Part shown: piece after piece, positions 42,724 through 51,383 of the stretch | Position numbering within the stretch: position 1 is the first letter of the stretch | Layout of the letters: each line of letters opens with the position of its first letter | Assembly (NCBI GenBank): GCA_964454015.1 | Contig: CAYVQF010000011.1 | Span: 1-64,000, forward strand | Origin: CAYVQF01 sp964454015 | GTDB taxonomy: Bacteria > Myxococcota_A > Bradymonadia > UBA4248 | Direction of reading: 5' to 3' | Length of the DNA stretch: 64,000 bases | The notes under the pieces: model-generated | The model's input: only the letters and a program-made list of their open reading frames with translations | The model's database searches: none | Told to the model about the DNA's origin: nothing | Program-made: the position numbers and the translations under genes

Positions 42724-44924
42724 ATGATGGCAACGAAGAGACGAGAGATGCCGGCGCTGGCCGAAGCGCCGCAACACTTTTACTTGATCGGCATCTGCGG
42801 TACCGGGATGGGCTCTCTCGCTCGCCTGCTCAAGGCCAAGGGCTTCGCCGTCAGCGGCAGCGACCAGAACATTTACCCGCCCATGAGCGAGACCATCGCC
42901 GCCATGGGCATCGCAGTGCTGCCAGGGTGGCGGGAGGAGAATCTCCACGGGATGAGCCCGCGACCCGATGTGGTGGTCGTGGGCAACGTGTGCCGTGCCG
43001 ATAACCCAGAGGTGCTGGCAGCGCAGGCCCTGGGCGTGCCTACCCTGAGCATGCCCGAGGTCTTGCGGGCCTTCTTTTTGGGGGAGGCGCGCCATCGGGT
43101 CGTGGTCAGCGGTACCCACGGCAAGACCTCCACGGCTTCGCTCATTGCCTGGATTTTGGAGGATGCCGGGCGCGACCCCGCCTTCCTCATTGGGGGCATC
43201 CTCAACAACTACGGCTTGGGTGCCAAGCTCGGCACGGGGGGCGTCTTCGTCGTCGAGGGCGATGAGTACGACACGGCCTTCTTCGACAAGGTGCCGAAGT
43301 TCTGGCACTACGAGCCCAGTATCCTGGTGATCAACAACATCGAGTACGATCACGCCGACATCTATGCCTCCATCGAGGAAATCTGCGCCGTCTTCGAGGA
43401 GCTGGTGCGCACCATGCCCAAGGACGGCACCATCTGGGCCAACCTCAAGGATCCCCTGGTGCGCAAGGTCACGCGCCAGGCCTCGTGTCCCGTGCGCGGT
43501 TTTGGCATCGGCGGTGGGGTGGAGCTGCGCGCCTTGAACACGACGCTGCACCCCGAGGGCGGCGCCTCCTTCGAAATCGGCCGCGCCTCGCGCATCTTGG
43601 GCAAGGTCGATAGCCCACTGGTGGGGCACCACAACGTCTACAACGTCCTGGCCGCCGTGGGAGTCCTCCTCAGCTTGGGCATCTCTTTCCCGGCCATTCA
43701 GCGGGGCTTGGCCACTTTCAAGAGCGTGCGCAAGCGCCAAGAACTGGTGGCCACGGCCGATGGCGTCATGGTCTACGACGACTTCGCCCACCACCCTTCG
43801 GCCGTGCGCGAGACCGTGCAGGCCATCCGCGCGCGCCACCCCGAGGCCACCCTGTGGGGCATCTTCGAGGCCAAGAGCAACACCTCGCGCCGAGCGGTTT
43901 TTCAAGATGCCTACCCCGTGGCCCTCGCCGCGTGCCAAGAGGTCATCCTCTCGGCGCCGTGGCGCCAAGACCAGCTCCCCGCCGAGGCCCGCATCGATCT
44001 GCCCAAGGTCGTGGAGAGCCTCGAGGCGGCGGGGGTCCGGGCGCACTTCATCCCCGAGGTCGACGCCATCGTCGAGCATCTGGTCGCCCACGTCCGCCCT
44101 GGCGACGTCATCCTCGGCATGAGCGGCTCTTCGTTCGGCGGTCTCCACCAGAAGGTGGCGGCGCGACTGGAGGCGCGAGCCCATCAGCGGGTGCTCGGCC
44201 AAGCGCCACCGCCCGCGGCGTCACGGGCAACCCAAGCGCCTTCTCCCATGCCTTCTTTGGGATCCACGTCCCCAGAGGCAGCGCCCGAGCCGGGGCAGGC
44301 CCCCCAGACTCAGGCCGACGAAGGCGGCGAAGGCGCGCCCGAGCAGGTCGCATCGCGCCCCGGGGAGGATGAGGCTGCAGACCGAGGAGGGCTGGCGCCG
44401 GCGGCGACTGAGCTGACGGCAGCGGAAGTGGATGCGGCAGCGGAAGTGGAAGCGGCAGCGGAAGTGGATGCGGCAGCGGAAGTGGATGCTGAAGCGGAAG
44501 TGGAAGCGGCAGCGGAAGTGGAAGCGGCAGCGGAAGTGGAAGCGGCAGCGGAAGTGGAAGCGGCAGCGGAAGTGGAAGCGGCAGCGGAAGTGGAAGCGGC
44601 AGCGGAAGTGGAAGCGGNNNNNNNNNNNNNNNNNNNNNNNNNNNNNNNNNNNNNNNNNNNNNNNNNNNNNNNNNNNNNNNNNNNNNNNNNNNNNNNNNNN
44701 NNNNNNNNNNNNNNNNNGCAGCGGAAGTGGAAGCGGCAGCGGAAGTGGAAGCGGCAGCGGAAGTGGAAGCGGAAGCGGAAGTGGAAGCGGCAGCGGAAGT
44801 GGAAGCGGCAGCGGAAGTGGAAGCGGCAGCGGAAGTGGATGCTGAAGCGGAAGTGGATGCGGCTGCGGCTGCGGCTGTGGCAGCGGATGACGGCGGCCGT
44901 GGGGCAGATGAGGAGCGGAGCTGA
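42724..44924 (+). CDS. mpl: UDP-N-acetylmuramate:L-alanyl-gamma-D-glutamyl-meso-diaminopimelate ligase with a hexapeptide-repeat tail, interrupted by an assembly gap
   Basis: The Mur-ligase core, residues about 15-480, reads FYLIGICGTGMGSLARLL (N-terminal UDP-binding Rossmann), VVSGTHGKTSTASLIAWIL (ATP P loop), EGDEYDTAFFDK (the Mpl-specific form of the central-domain acid) and NNIEYDHADIY. Mpl attaches recovered tripeptide to UDP-MurNAc in peptidoglycan recycling. After the usual end near residue 480 comes a Pro-rich linker and an Ala-Glu-Val hexapeptide repeat tail that is unusual for Mpl. 100 N interrupt the tail at 44618-44717. The stop at 44922-44924 belongs to the frame after the gap; it restores if the true gap length is 2 modulo 3, and it overlaps the next ATG (TGATG). 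Confidence 0.88.
44419..44617 (+). repeat. 18-bp tandem repeat coding AAEVEA hexapeptides, first part
   Basis: Eleven tandem units of about 18 bp (consensus gcagcggaagtggaagcg) encode AAEVEA with variants AAEVDA and EAEVEA. Variation is limited to a few codons. It is the 5' part of the array broken by the assembly gap. Confidence 0.9.
44618..44717. other. assembly gap of 100 N inside the mpl repeat
   Basis: Exactly 100 N, the conventional placeholder for a gap of unknown size. The repeat phase on the two sides requires a true missing length of 17 + 18k nt (or a 1-bp overlap), which is 2 modulo 3. That is exactly what is needed to join the two reading frames, so the 100 N should not be read as real spacing. 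Confidence 0.97.
44718..44861 (+). repeat. 18-bp tandem repeat coding AAEVEA hexapeptides, second part
   Basis: Eight units continue after the gap, including EAEVEA, AAEVDA and EAEVDA variants, and then degrade into Ala-rich AAAAAVAADDGG before the stop at 44924. Confidence 0.9.
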
Positions 44925-45736
44925 TGAGGGATGAGCTCCTCTCGCCGGCGGAGAGGCCGCAGTGGTTGGCACGCCTCGGTGATGGGTTGCGGCGCGGGAT
45001 GCCGGCGCAGAGCCACCCTTTGCCGTTGCGTTTTCGCCCCGTGGTGGCCCTGTTGACCACGGCGGTGGTGTTGAGCGCATTGTGGTATTGGGGGCGCCTT
45101 CCCTTTTATCGGGCCGTGATCCAGCCGACCTTCTTCCCTGAGGTGGAGCCGACCCTGGCCGAGCTCTATGGCTATTACTACTTGGCCTTCAGCTCGATCC
45201 TGACGCGGATGATCATCCCCTTGGGGATCATCCTCTTGGTTTTTCGCGACCATCCGCGCAATTTTGGCTTTCGCCTGCGCGGGACCAAGTCCCTGGCCAA
45301 GATCTACGTGGTGCTCTTGGCGGGGATGCTGCCGCTGATGGTCTTGGCCAGTGGTATGGCTTCTTTCCAGGCCAAGTACCCCCTTTATGACTACGCGCAT
45401 CACTCCCTCTGGCATCTGCTCGTCTACGAGGTGGCTTATGTGCTGGTCTTTCTCTCGGGTGAGGCCTTTTGGCGTGGTTTTTTGATTTTCTCGTTGGCGC
45501 CGGTCTTTGGGCTGTATTCGCTGTTGATCATGGCCATTCCCTACGCGATGATTCACTTTGGCAAGCCCTTTCCCGAGAGCATGGGGGCCATCGCTGCGGG
45601 GGTGATCTTGGGGGCCATCGCCCTGAAGCACCGCTCTTTTTGGTTTGGCGTGGCTTTGCATGCCAGTATAGGGGTGGGCATGGATTTGCTGTGTCTGTGG
45701 CGCAAGGGTGAGCTGTTGACGCTGTTCACAGGGTAG
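44924..45736 (+). CDS. CPBP-family intramembrane metalloprotease
   Basis: 270 residues with about six to eight hydrophobic segments. The CAAX/CPBP signatures are visible: SGEAFWRGFLIF for motif 1 (ExxxR retained, but the usual first Glu of EExxxR is Gly), AMIHFGKPFPES for motif 2 (His) and GVALHASIGVGMD for motif 3 (His in an H-x-x-x-N/D-like context). The family includes prenyl-protein proteases, bacteriocin-immunity proteins and proteins of unknown role. The start codon shares one base with the mpl stop, so translation is coupled. The altered motif 1 leaves proteolytic activity uncertain. Confidence 0.85.
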   Translation: MRDELLSPAERPQWLARLGDGLRRGMPAQSHPLPLRFRPVVALLTTAVVLSALWYWGRLPFYRAVIQPTFFPEVEPTLAELYGYYYLAFSSILTRMIIPLGIILLVFRDHPRNFGFRLRGTKSLAKIYVVLLAGMLPLMVLASGMASFQAKYPLYDYAHHSLWHLLVYEVAYVLVFLSGEAFWRGFLIFSLAPVFGLYSLLIMAIPYAMIHFGKPFPESMGAIAAGVILGAIALKHRSFWFGVALHASIGVGMDLLCLWRKGELLTLFTG

Positions 45737-45745
45737 AGCGAGCAA

Positions 45746-47164
45746 ATGGGGGCACAGCGTTTTCGGGTCTTGGAGCGCTTGGATGCTGGCGGCATGGCCG
45801 AGCTCTTCTGTGGCGTGGCTCAGGACGCCCAGGGGAAGGATCGCCTGGTGGCCATCAAGCGGGTGTTGCCAGCGCTGACTGGGCGCCGCCGCGTGGTCCA
45901 GATGTTTCTGGATGAGGCGCGCCTCGGCCTGGTCCTGCGGCATGACAATATCGTCCAGATGCATGACGTCGGGCGGGTCGATGATACCTATTATCAGATC
46001 CTGGACTTCGTCGTCGGCGTGGACCTGCGGACTCTGCTGGCGTACATCCAGGCCGGGCAGACCTCGCTGCCCTTGTCGTTGGCGGTGGGGATTGCCGTCG
46101 AGGTGTGCCAAGGGCTGGCCTTTGCGCACGCCCTGTGTGATGAGGCAGGGGTAGCGCTGCGCATCGTCCATCGCGATCTCAATCCCGGGAACATTTTGTT
46201 GTCCGAGCGCGGTGGGGTGAAGGTCAGCGATTTTGGCTTGGCCAGGTCCCGCTCTCACCTTGAGCGGACGGGGCCTGGGCTGATCAAGGGGACCTTTGCC
46301 TACCTCTCGCCGGAGGCGGCCTATGGCGATCCCGTCGATGCGCGGGCAGATGTCTTCGCCGTTGGGATCTTGTTGTGGGAGATGATCGCGGGGCGCTGCC
46401 TTTTTGGCGGGGGCGGCGACGTCGAGGCTTTGGATCTGGTGCGGCGGGCCCAAGTACCGCGCTTGAGTGAGCGTCATCCGGAGGTGAATCCTGCGCTGGA
46501 GACGATCGTGCAAAAGGCGTTGGCTCGGGACAAGGCGCGGCGCTTCGCCAGCGCCGCTGCGCTGGCCCATGCCTTGCGCCAGTGGCAGGCCGAAGCGGGC
46601 GCGCCCTTTCGCGCTGACGACCTAGGGGCATGGGTGCAGCGCTGCCGCGCCGCGTCGCAACAGCGCTGGCGCCGTGGCGCGGTCGAAGAGGCGGTGGAGG
46701 CCGAGCTGGGCCGTTTCGTCTCGGTGGCAGAGCGGGCCGGACCCGGGGCGCCGCCGGCGCTGGAGGCCCCTGGGACCTGGCACGATCTAGCGGATCTGCA
46801 GGTGCTGCGTGGCAAGCAACACGGTGCGGCCTTCGTGAACCGCCTGGAGCCGAGTGGCGTGAGCGCCCTCATCCCCATCGATGTCGTCCATGAGGCGATG
46901 GCAGATTTCGTGGGGATCACCGAGGCCGCAGGCGAGGTGGCGGCGCCAGCGATTGCGGCGGTCGATGATGCCAGCACTGCAGTGAAGTCCGCGGCCACGG
47001 ACGCGTTGCCCCGAGAAAACCCAAGGGGTGCGGCGCCCATGGTGCGGGAGGATTTGTCAGGGCTGGCCGCGCCGACAGTGGCGCGCGGGTGGCTGTGGTG
47101 CTTCGGTGGCTTGGGACTTTTGGTCGTCGGCTTGCTCCTGTGGCTGCGCCTTCGCGCCGGCTAG
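45746..47164 (+). CDS. Ser/Thr protein kinase with C-terminal membrane anchor
   Basis: 472 residues. The kinase domain spans about 5-280: a Gly-loop-like LDAGGMAELFCGVA, VAIKRVLP (Lys), HRDLNPGNIL (catalytic Asp), VSDFGLA (Mg Asp) and GTFAYLSPE. The catalytic loop has N in place of the common K after HRDL, as in some bacterial kinases. A region of low similarity follows (about 290-440) and then a single transmembrane stretch WLWCFGGLGLLVVGLLLWLRL at the very C-terminus. It is tail-anchored, with the kinase in the cytoplasm and no outer sensor domain. It begins 10 bp after the CPBP gene on the same strand. Confidence 0.92.
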   Translation: MGAQRFRVLERLDAGGMAELFCGVAQDAQGKDRLVAIKRVLPALTGRRRVVQMFLDEARLGLVLRHDNIVQMHDVGRVDDTYYQILDFVVGVDLRTLLAYIQAGQTSLPLSLAVGIAVEVCQGLAFAHALCDEAGVALRIVHRDLNPGNILLSERGGVKVSDFGLARSRSHLERTGPGLIKGTFAYLSPEAAYGDPVDARADVFAVGILLWEMIAGRCLFGGGGDVEALDLVRRAQVPRLSERHPEVNPALETIVQKALARDKARRFASAAALAHALRQWQAEAGAPFRADDLGAWVQRCRAASQQRWRRGAVEEAVEAELGRFVSVAERAGPGAPPALEAPGTWHDLADLQVLRGKQHGAAFVNRLEPSGVSALIPIDVVHEAMADFVGITEAAGEVAAPAIAAVDDASTAVKSAATDALPRENPRGAAPMVREDLSGLAAPTVARGWLWCFGGLGLLVVGLLLWLRLRAG

Positions 47165-47316
47165 GAGGTGGGTCCCTCAGAGGGCGTCGAGGCGGCGGCG
47201 GCCGCGCCTGGGAGGCTTCGTTGGTGTGGCGGCTGGTGTCGTCCGGTGGGCTGCTTTATCTTCGGCGGCCATAGCGGCGGGGGTGGGCCCCGCCGTGGCA
47301 GTGAGGAGGCGTTTTT

Positions 47317-49323
47317 ATGATGGGGCTTCGCGGGTCTTTGGTAGCCCTTGGGTTGTCGTTGGCTTTGGTGAGCTGCAGTGGGGTGGGCCCTGAGGTGCGG
47401 GGCACGGACGGTGTGAACGTGGTTGCTGCGCCTGAAGGTGAGGCGCCAATGGGAGGGCCGCGCCTTGCCCGCCGTGTGCCCGCTGGCGCACCGGTGGTGG
47501 TATTTTGGGCGAATTACGCGGCGTTTTTGTCGGCCTCGGGTCAGGAGGCGGTGTGGGGGCGTTACCCCGAAATCATGCGGAAGGTGCGAGCGGAACTCGA
47601 GGAGAGTTTTTTCTTCGATCCCATGGATTTGCCATGGCTGGAGGAGGCTGGCCTCGAGGTCGACGGGCCACTGGCGCTGGCCTGGCTCGATGCGCGTGCG
47701 CCGGCCTTTGCGATTTTGATGGAGGTCCGTGACGAGACGCGACTGTTGGCGAAGGCCAAGGCGTTGGGAGAGAGCGGGACCGTTCGCTGGGAGGTGACGC
47801 AACAGGGGGATTGCCAACTGTTCAGTGCCCAGGTGCGCTCCAATACGCCTGGGATGACCTTGGTGGTGGGTGCCGAAGTGGCCATGTTGGTTTTCGCCGA
47901 TGCGCCCAAAATGGCGGGTGCATTGGCCATGTTGCAAGCCCGGGATAGCTTGGCGGCGTCGGCGGCCTTCATCGACGCGGCGGAGGCCGTGCTGGGTGGA
48001 GGCCGGGATGCGGCCAATTTCTTTTACGTGGCGCCGTCTTTTCTGGCTCGGGTCTTGATCGCCGAGATCGACAAGGAGATTCAGGGGATCGACCAGGGTA
48101 CGCGTCTGCGGAAGACTGAGTGGGAGCAGGACTGGGATCGTCGGCGCAGGCGGGAGCTCGAGAGCGAACGGGCTGCCGTGCAGGCGTGGTTGGGTCCAGT
48201 GGATTACGTCGCCGCGAGCTGGGAGGTCGATGGGCCCGTGTTGCGCTGGGATGGACGGATACGGGCGGCGGCCGATGCGGCGCTGCGGCGCCTCTTTCGC
48301 GAGGGCGCCTTGTCGCCCGCCATGGCCAAGCTCATGGCTGCGCCTGATGTCCTCCTCTTTGGGCGTTTGGATTTAGCCACGGCTTTGCATGCTGCTGGGG
48401 TGCTGGCTGAGACGGCGCCCGAGGCTCTCTTTGCGGAGCTGGATCACTTGATGGCGTCGGCTTTCGAGCTGACCTTCAGCGGTGACATTTTACCGCTCTT
48501 GGATGGCGACATCTCCCTCAGCTTGCGTTTTGCCGAGGACTTATTTGCAGAGTTGGCCGAGAAAGCGGGCTCGGTGCGGATGACGTTGGGGGTCGGGGTC
48601 AAGGATCCAGAGCAGATGCGATTGCACTTACAGAGTTTTTTCGATTGGACTCCCCTTCGTCTTTTTGCGCGTGAGCACGCCGATGGGCGAGGATGGCGCG
48701 TGGTGCTCCCGGTGCCGATGTGGGGGGAGGCGGTGTTGATGGCGGCCCCCATCGATGTGTTCCTTTGGGAGAACACCTTGGTGGTGAGCACGGATCCCGA
48801 GGCGATTCAGGTGGCGGCGGGGCAAGCGGGAGGCGACGGCGTGGCGCGCTTCGATGGGCTGAGTGCTTCGGCGCTGCTGCACATGAACTGGAGCTGGACG
48901 GCGCTCTTTGCCCTGCACTCGGGCTATGACTGGGATGCGGATCCCTACGATTCCTGGCCCGATCTCCCCCACTCGCCAGAGGCTGCCGAGGCCAAGGCCG
49001 CCTACGTGGCGCTGGTGCGAGAGGCGCGGCAGGCTTCCCAGGCTCAACGCGAGATCGAGGTGCGGGAGATGGCGCGGATGGTGCGCCTTCTGGGCCCGCT
49101 GACCATCGTGCTCGACGTTCAGCCTGAGGTGCTGTCTTTCAGTTGGCAACAACACCTGGGGGACAGCAGCCTTGGTGAAGCGCTGGCGGGTATCATCGAT
49201 GCCATCGAGGCGACGCAGAAGGCATCGCGGGAAAAGCAGGACGTCTGGCAGCAGCATTGGCCTGCGATTTCGGCGGCATCAGAGTTGTACCAGCAGGTAA
49301 GGATGCGAGATGCCGGTTTTTGA
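47317..49323 (+). CDS. lipoprotein of unknown function
   Basis: 668 residues. The signal ends LALVSC with Cys20 as the lipid site. The mature part starts with a short acidic/Gly stretch and then RRVPAGAPVVVFWANY, with alternating strands and helices throughout (VDGPLALAWLDARAPAFAIL; LLFGRLDLATALHAAG). It faintly resembles DUF3352-type bacterial proteins that begin with a PxDTPVV-like motif, but I cannot confirm a family. GAGGAGGCGTTTTT precedes the ATG. It is in the same direction as the kinase upstream, 152 bp away, and 33 bp before the dehydrogenase gene. Confidence 0.65.
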   Translation: MMGLRGSLVALGLSLALVSCSGVGPEVRGTDGVNVVAAPEGEAPMGGPRLARRVPAGAPVVVFWANYAAFLSASGQEAVWGRYPEIMRKVRAELEESFFFDPMDLPWLEEAGLEVDGPLALAWLDARAPAFAILMEVRDETRLLAKAKALGESGTVRWEVTQQGDCQLFSAQVRSNTPGMTLVVGAEVAMLVFADAPKMAGALAMLQARDSLAASAAFIDAAEAVLGGGRDAANFFYVAPSFLARVLIAEIDKEIQGIDQGTRLRKTEWEQDWDRRRRRELESERAAVQAWLGPVDYVAASWEVDGPVLRWDGRIRAAADAALRRLFREGALSPAMAKLMAAPDVLLFGRLDLATALHAAGVLAETAPEALFAELDHLMASAFELTFSGDILPLLDGDISLSLRFAEDLFAELAEKAGSVRMTLGVGVKDPEQMRLHLQSFFDWTPLRLFAREHADGRGWRVVLPVPMWGEAVLMAAPIDVFLWENTLVVSTDPEAIQVAAGQAGGDGVARFDGLSASALLHMNWSWTALFALHSGYDWDADPYDSWPDLPHSPEAAEAKAAYVALVREARQASQAQREIEVREMARMVRLLGPLTIVLDVQPEVLSFSWQQHLGDSSLGEALAGIIDAIEATQKASREKQDVWQQHWPAISAASELYQQVRMRDAGF

Positions 49324-49356
49324 CACGGTTTTTTCCACGCAAAAAGGAAGGCCATC

Positions 49357-50370
49357 GTGCAGGTAGGGGTAACGGGTGCAACGGGTCATATTGGGGCCAA
49401 CATGGTGCGGGCGCTGTTGGCGGCGGGACATGAGGTGCGCGCCGTGGTGCATCGCGAGACGAAGGCGTTGGACGGCCTCGCCGTGACGCGCGTCGAGGCC
49501 GATGTCTGTGAGCCTGCCTCGCTGGAGGGAGCTTTTCAGGGCTGCGAGGTGGTCTACCACCTGGCAGGTATGATCGCGCTTGCCGGTGTGCCCCACCGTC
49601 AGATCTGGGCTGTGAACCGGGAGGGGGTGCGTCACGTCTGTGCCGCCGCTCTCGCCGCCGGGGTTCGGCGTCTGGTTCATTTTAGCTCGTGCCATGCCTA
49701 TGATTTGCGCATCTTTGGGCGCCCCATCGATGAGACCCATCCACGCGCCGTTGGGGCCGGTTTGGGCCACTACGACCGCTCCAAAGCGGCGGGAGAGGAA
49801 GCGGTACGCGAGGCGATCGGGGCTGGCTTGGACGCGGTGATCATCAACCCGACGGCGGTGATTGGGCCTTACGACTTCCGCCCATCGCGCATAGGTCGGG
49901 TTTTTCAACTGCTGGCGCGTGGACGCCTCCCTTTATTGCTGGATGGCGGATTCGATTGGGTGGACGTCCGTGATCTGGTCGCGGCGGGGATGGCGGCGGC
50001 CGAGCATGGGCGCTGCGGTGAGAACTACTTGGTGGGCGGGCACTGGACCAGCGTCAAAGAGCTCGCGGCGCTGGTGGGTGAGGTCCTGTCGCGCTCGGTG
50101 CCGCAGCGCGTTTGCCCCTATCCGCTGGCGCGCCTGGGGGCTCCCTTTGGCGACGCCCTGGCGTGGGTGGTGCGACGTGAGCCATTGTTCACCACGGAGT
50201 CGATCCGCGCGTTGCGTGGCAACACCCACTTCGATTGCCGCAAGGCGATGGCGGAGCTCAACCATGCTCCGCGCCCTTTGCGTGAGACCGTGGCTGACAT
50301 TTATGGGTTTTTTGCCGATCCACAGGGTTTCGCCGCGGGCGCGTTGCCAACGATGGGAGTACCAGGGTGA
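49357..50370 (+). CDS. NAD(P)-dependent epimerase/dehydratase of the dihydroflavonol-reductase/3-beta-HSD type
   Basis: 337 residues from a GTG start (AAAGGAAGGCC upstream). It is an extended short-chain dehydrogenase: VGVTGATGHIGANMVRALL (cofactor loop), VVYHLAGMIAL, Ser in HFSSCHAYD, and the active-site YDRSK (Tyr-x-x-x-Lys). Its C-terminal half reads like dihydroflavonol reductase, HpnA and 3-beta-hydroxysteroid dehydrogenases. The stop overlaps the start of the steroid 5-alpha-reductase-like gene (GTGA), which suggests a role in sterol or steroid oxidoreduction, but a lipid or sugar substrate cannot be excluded. Confidence 0.8.
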   Translation: MQVGVTGATGHIGANMVRALLAAGHEVRAVVHRETKALDGLAVTRVEADVCEPASLEGAFQGCEVVYHLAGMIALAGVPHRQIWAVNREGVRHVCAAALAAGVRRLVHFSSCHAYDLRIFGRPIDETHPRAVGAGLGHYDRSKAAGEEAVREAIGAGLDAVIINPTAVIGPYDFRPSRIGRVFQLLARGRLPLLLDGGFDWVDVRDLVAAGMAAAEHGRCGENYLVGGHWTSVKELAALVGEVLSRSVPQRVCPYPLARLGAPFGDALAWVVRREPLFTTESIRALRGNTHFDCRKAMAELNHAPRPLRETVADIYGFFADPQGFAAGALPTMGVPG

Positions 50371-51122
50371 GTGAAGCGGATCTATATCGGTGGGTGTTGT
50401 GGGCAGTCTTTGCGTTGGCGCTCCTGACGGTCGGCGCGTTGTCCGTGATGAGCGCGCCCTATGGCCGGCACGCGCGGCAGGGTTGGGGCCCGTCGCTGCC
50501 GGCGCGTTGGGCGTGGGTGCTGATGGAGTCGCCCTCGTCTCTCGGATTCTTGGTGTTGTTCTTCTTCGGGACCCATGCGGCGAGCGTGGTTCCCCTGCTC
50601 TTTCTCGTGCTGTGGCAGAGCCACTACGTGCACCGCACCTTCATTTACCCGGCGCGCTTGCCACAGGGCACCAAGCCGATGCCCTTCTTGGTGGTGTCGA
50701 TGGGGTTTTCGTTCAATATTCTGAATATGTATCTCAATTCTCGGTGGATCTCTCACTGGGGTGACTATGCCACGGCATGGTTGTGGGATCCCCGTTTCGT
50801 CGTGGGGGTGCTGCTCTTTGGCCTGGGCTACTTCATCAATCGCAGGGCCGACGCGATCCTATTGTTGCTGCGACGTCGTGGTGAGGGTTATCAAATCCCC
50901 CAAGGCTTTCTGTACCGCTTCGTTTCGTGTCCGAACTATCTGGGCGAGATCGTCCTGTGGTGTGGTTGGGCCGTGGCGACTTGGTCTTGGGCCGGGCTGG
51001 CCTTTGCGGTCTACACGATGGCGAACTTGGCGCCGCGGGCTCTGCAGCACCATCGCTGGTATCAGCGAACCTTCCCGTCTTATCCGAGCGAACGTCGGGC
51101 TTTGGTGCCCTTCATCCTTTGA
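50367..51122 (+). CDS. steroid 5-alpha-reductase family membrane protein
   Basis: 251 residues, six to seven hydrophobic segments. It matches the SRD5A family: MESPSS (Glu54, matching the substrate-site Glu57 of human SRD5A2), SHYVHRTFIYP (Tyr87, matching human Tyr91), LYRFVSCPNYLGEIVLWCGW and FPSYPSERRALVPFIL at the C-terminus, where NADPH is held. The family's Gln before Glu57 is Met here. Known members reduce delta-4,5 double bonds of 3-oxosteroids; plant and fungal relatives act on sterol or fatty-acid enoyl intermediates. Its GTG start overlaps the dehydrogenase stop, so the two are translated as a pair. Confidence 0.85.
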   Translation: MSEADLYRWVLWAVFALALLTVGALSVMSAPYGRHARQGWGPSLPARWAWVLMESPSSLGFLVLFFFGTHAASVVPLLFLVLWQSHYVHRTFIYPARLPQGTKPMPFLVVSMGFSFNILNMYLNSRWISHWGDYATAWLWDPRFVVGVLLFGLGYFINRRADAILLLLRRRGEGYQIPQGFLYRFVSCPNYLGEIVLWCGWAVATWSWAGLAFAVYTMANLAPRALQHHRWYQRTFPSYPSERRALVPFIL

Positions 51123-51202
51123 GCCACGGGCGCAATGGGGGCGAATCTTTGGCTGTCCTAGTTGGGCGCAGGCACCTGGGAACGATGTTTACACAAGAGG
51201 CC

Positions 51203-51230
51203 TTGAACGCAGGAGACATGCCGATATACT
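51203..51230 (+). promoter_or_regulatory. sigma70-type promoter before the 51384 lipoprotein gene
   Basis: TTGAAC (51203-51208, 4 of 6) is 16 nt from TATACT (51225-51230, 5 of 6). A leader of about 145 nt would precede the start at 51384. Confidence 0.45.
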
Positions 51231-51383
51231 GAGGCGAGGTCTTGCTGCGCTGGGGCCGAGTGTGGACCGTTTTTGTCGGTCATGGGTTGCGTTATGCAAA
51301 GAGACAGGTTATCAGAGTGCGGAACGATGCTGGAGTCTATTCGCGGCAGTGCGAGGTTTGACGTTGAGTAAGGAGTGGTACAT

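Noticed and set aside
44419..44861. CRISPR-like tandem array
   Set aside because: Units are contiguous 18-mers without spacers and are in frame as protein-coding repeats.
44108..46570. 820-codon minus-strand frame through the N run
   Set aside because: It is open only because N codons are not stops and because the repeat lacks stops in that frame; three plus-strand genes occupy the region.
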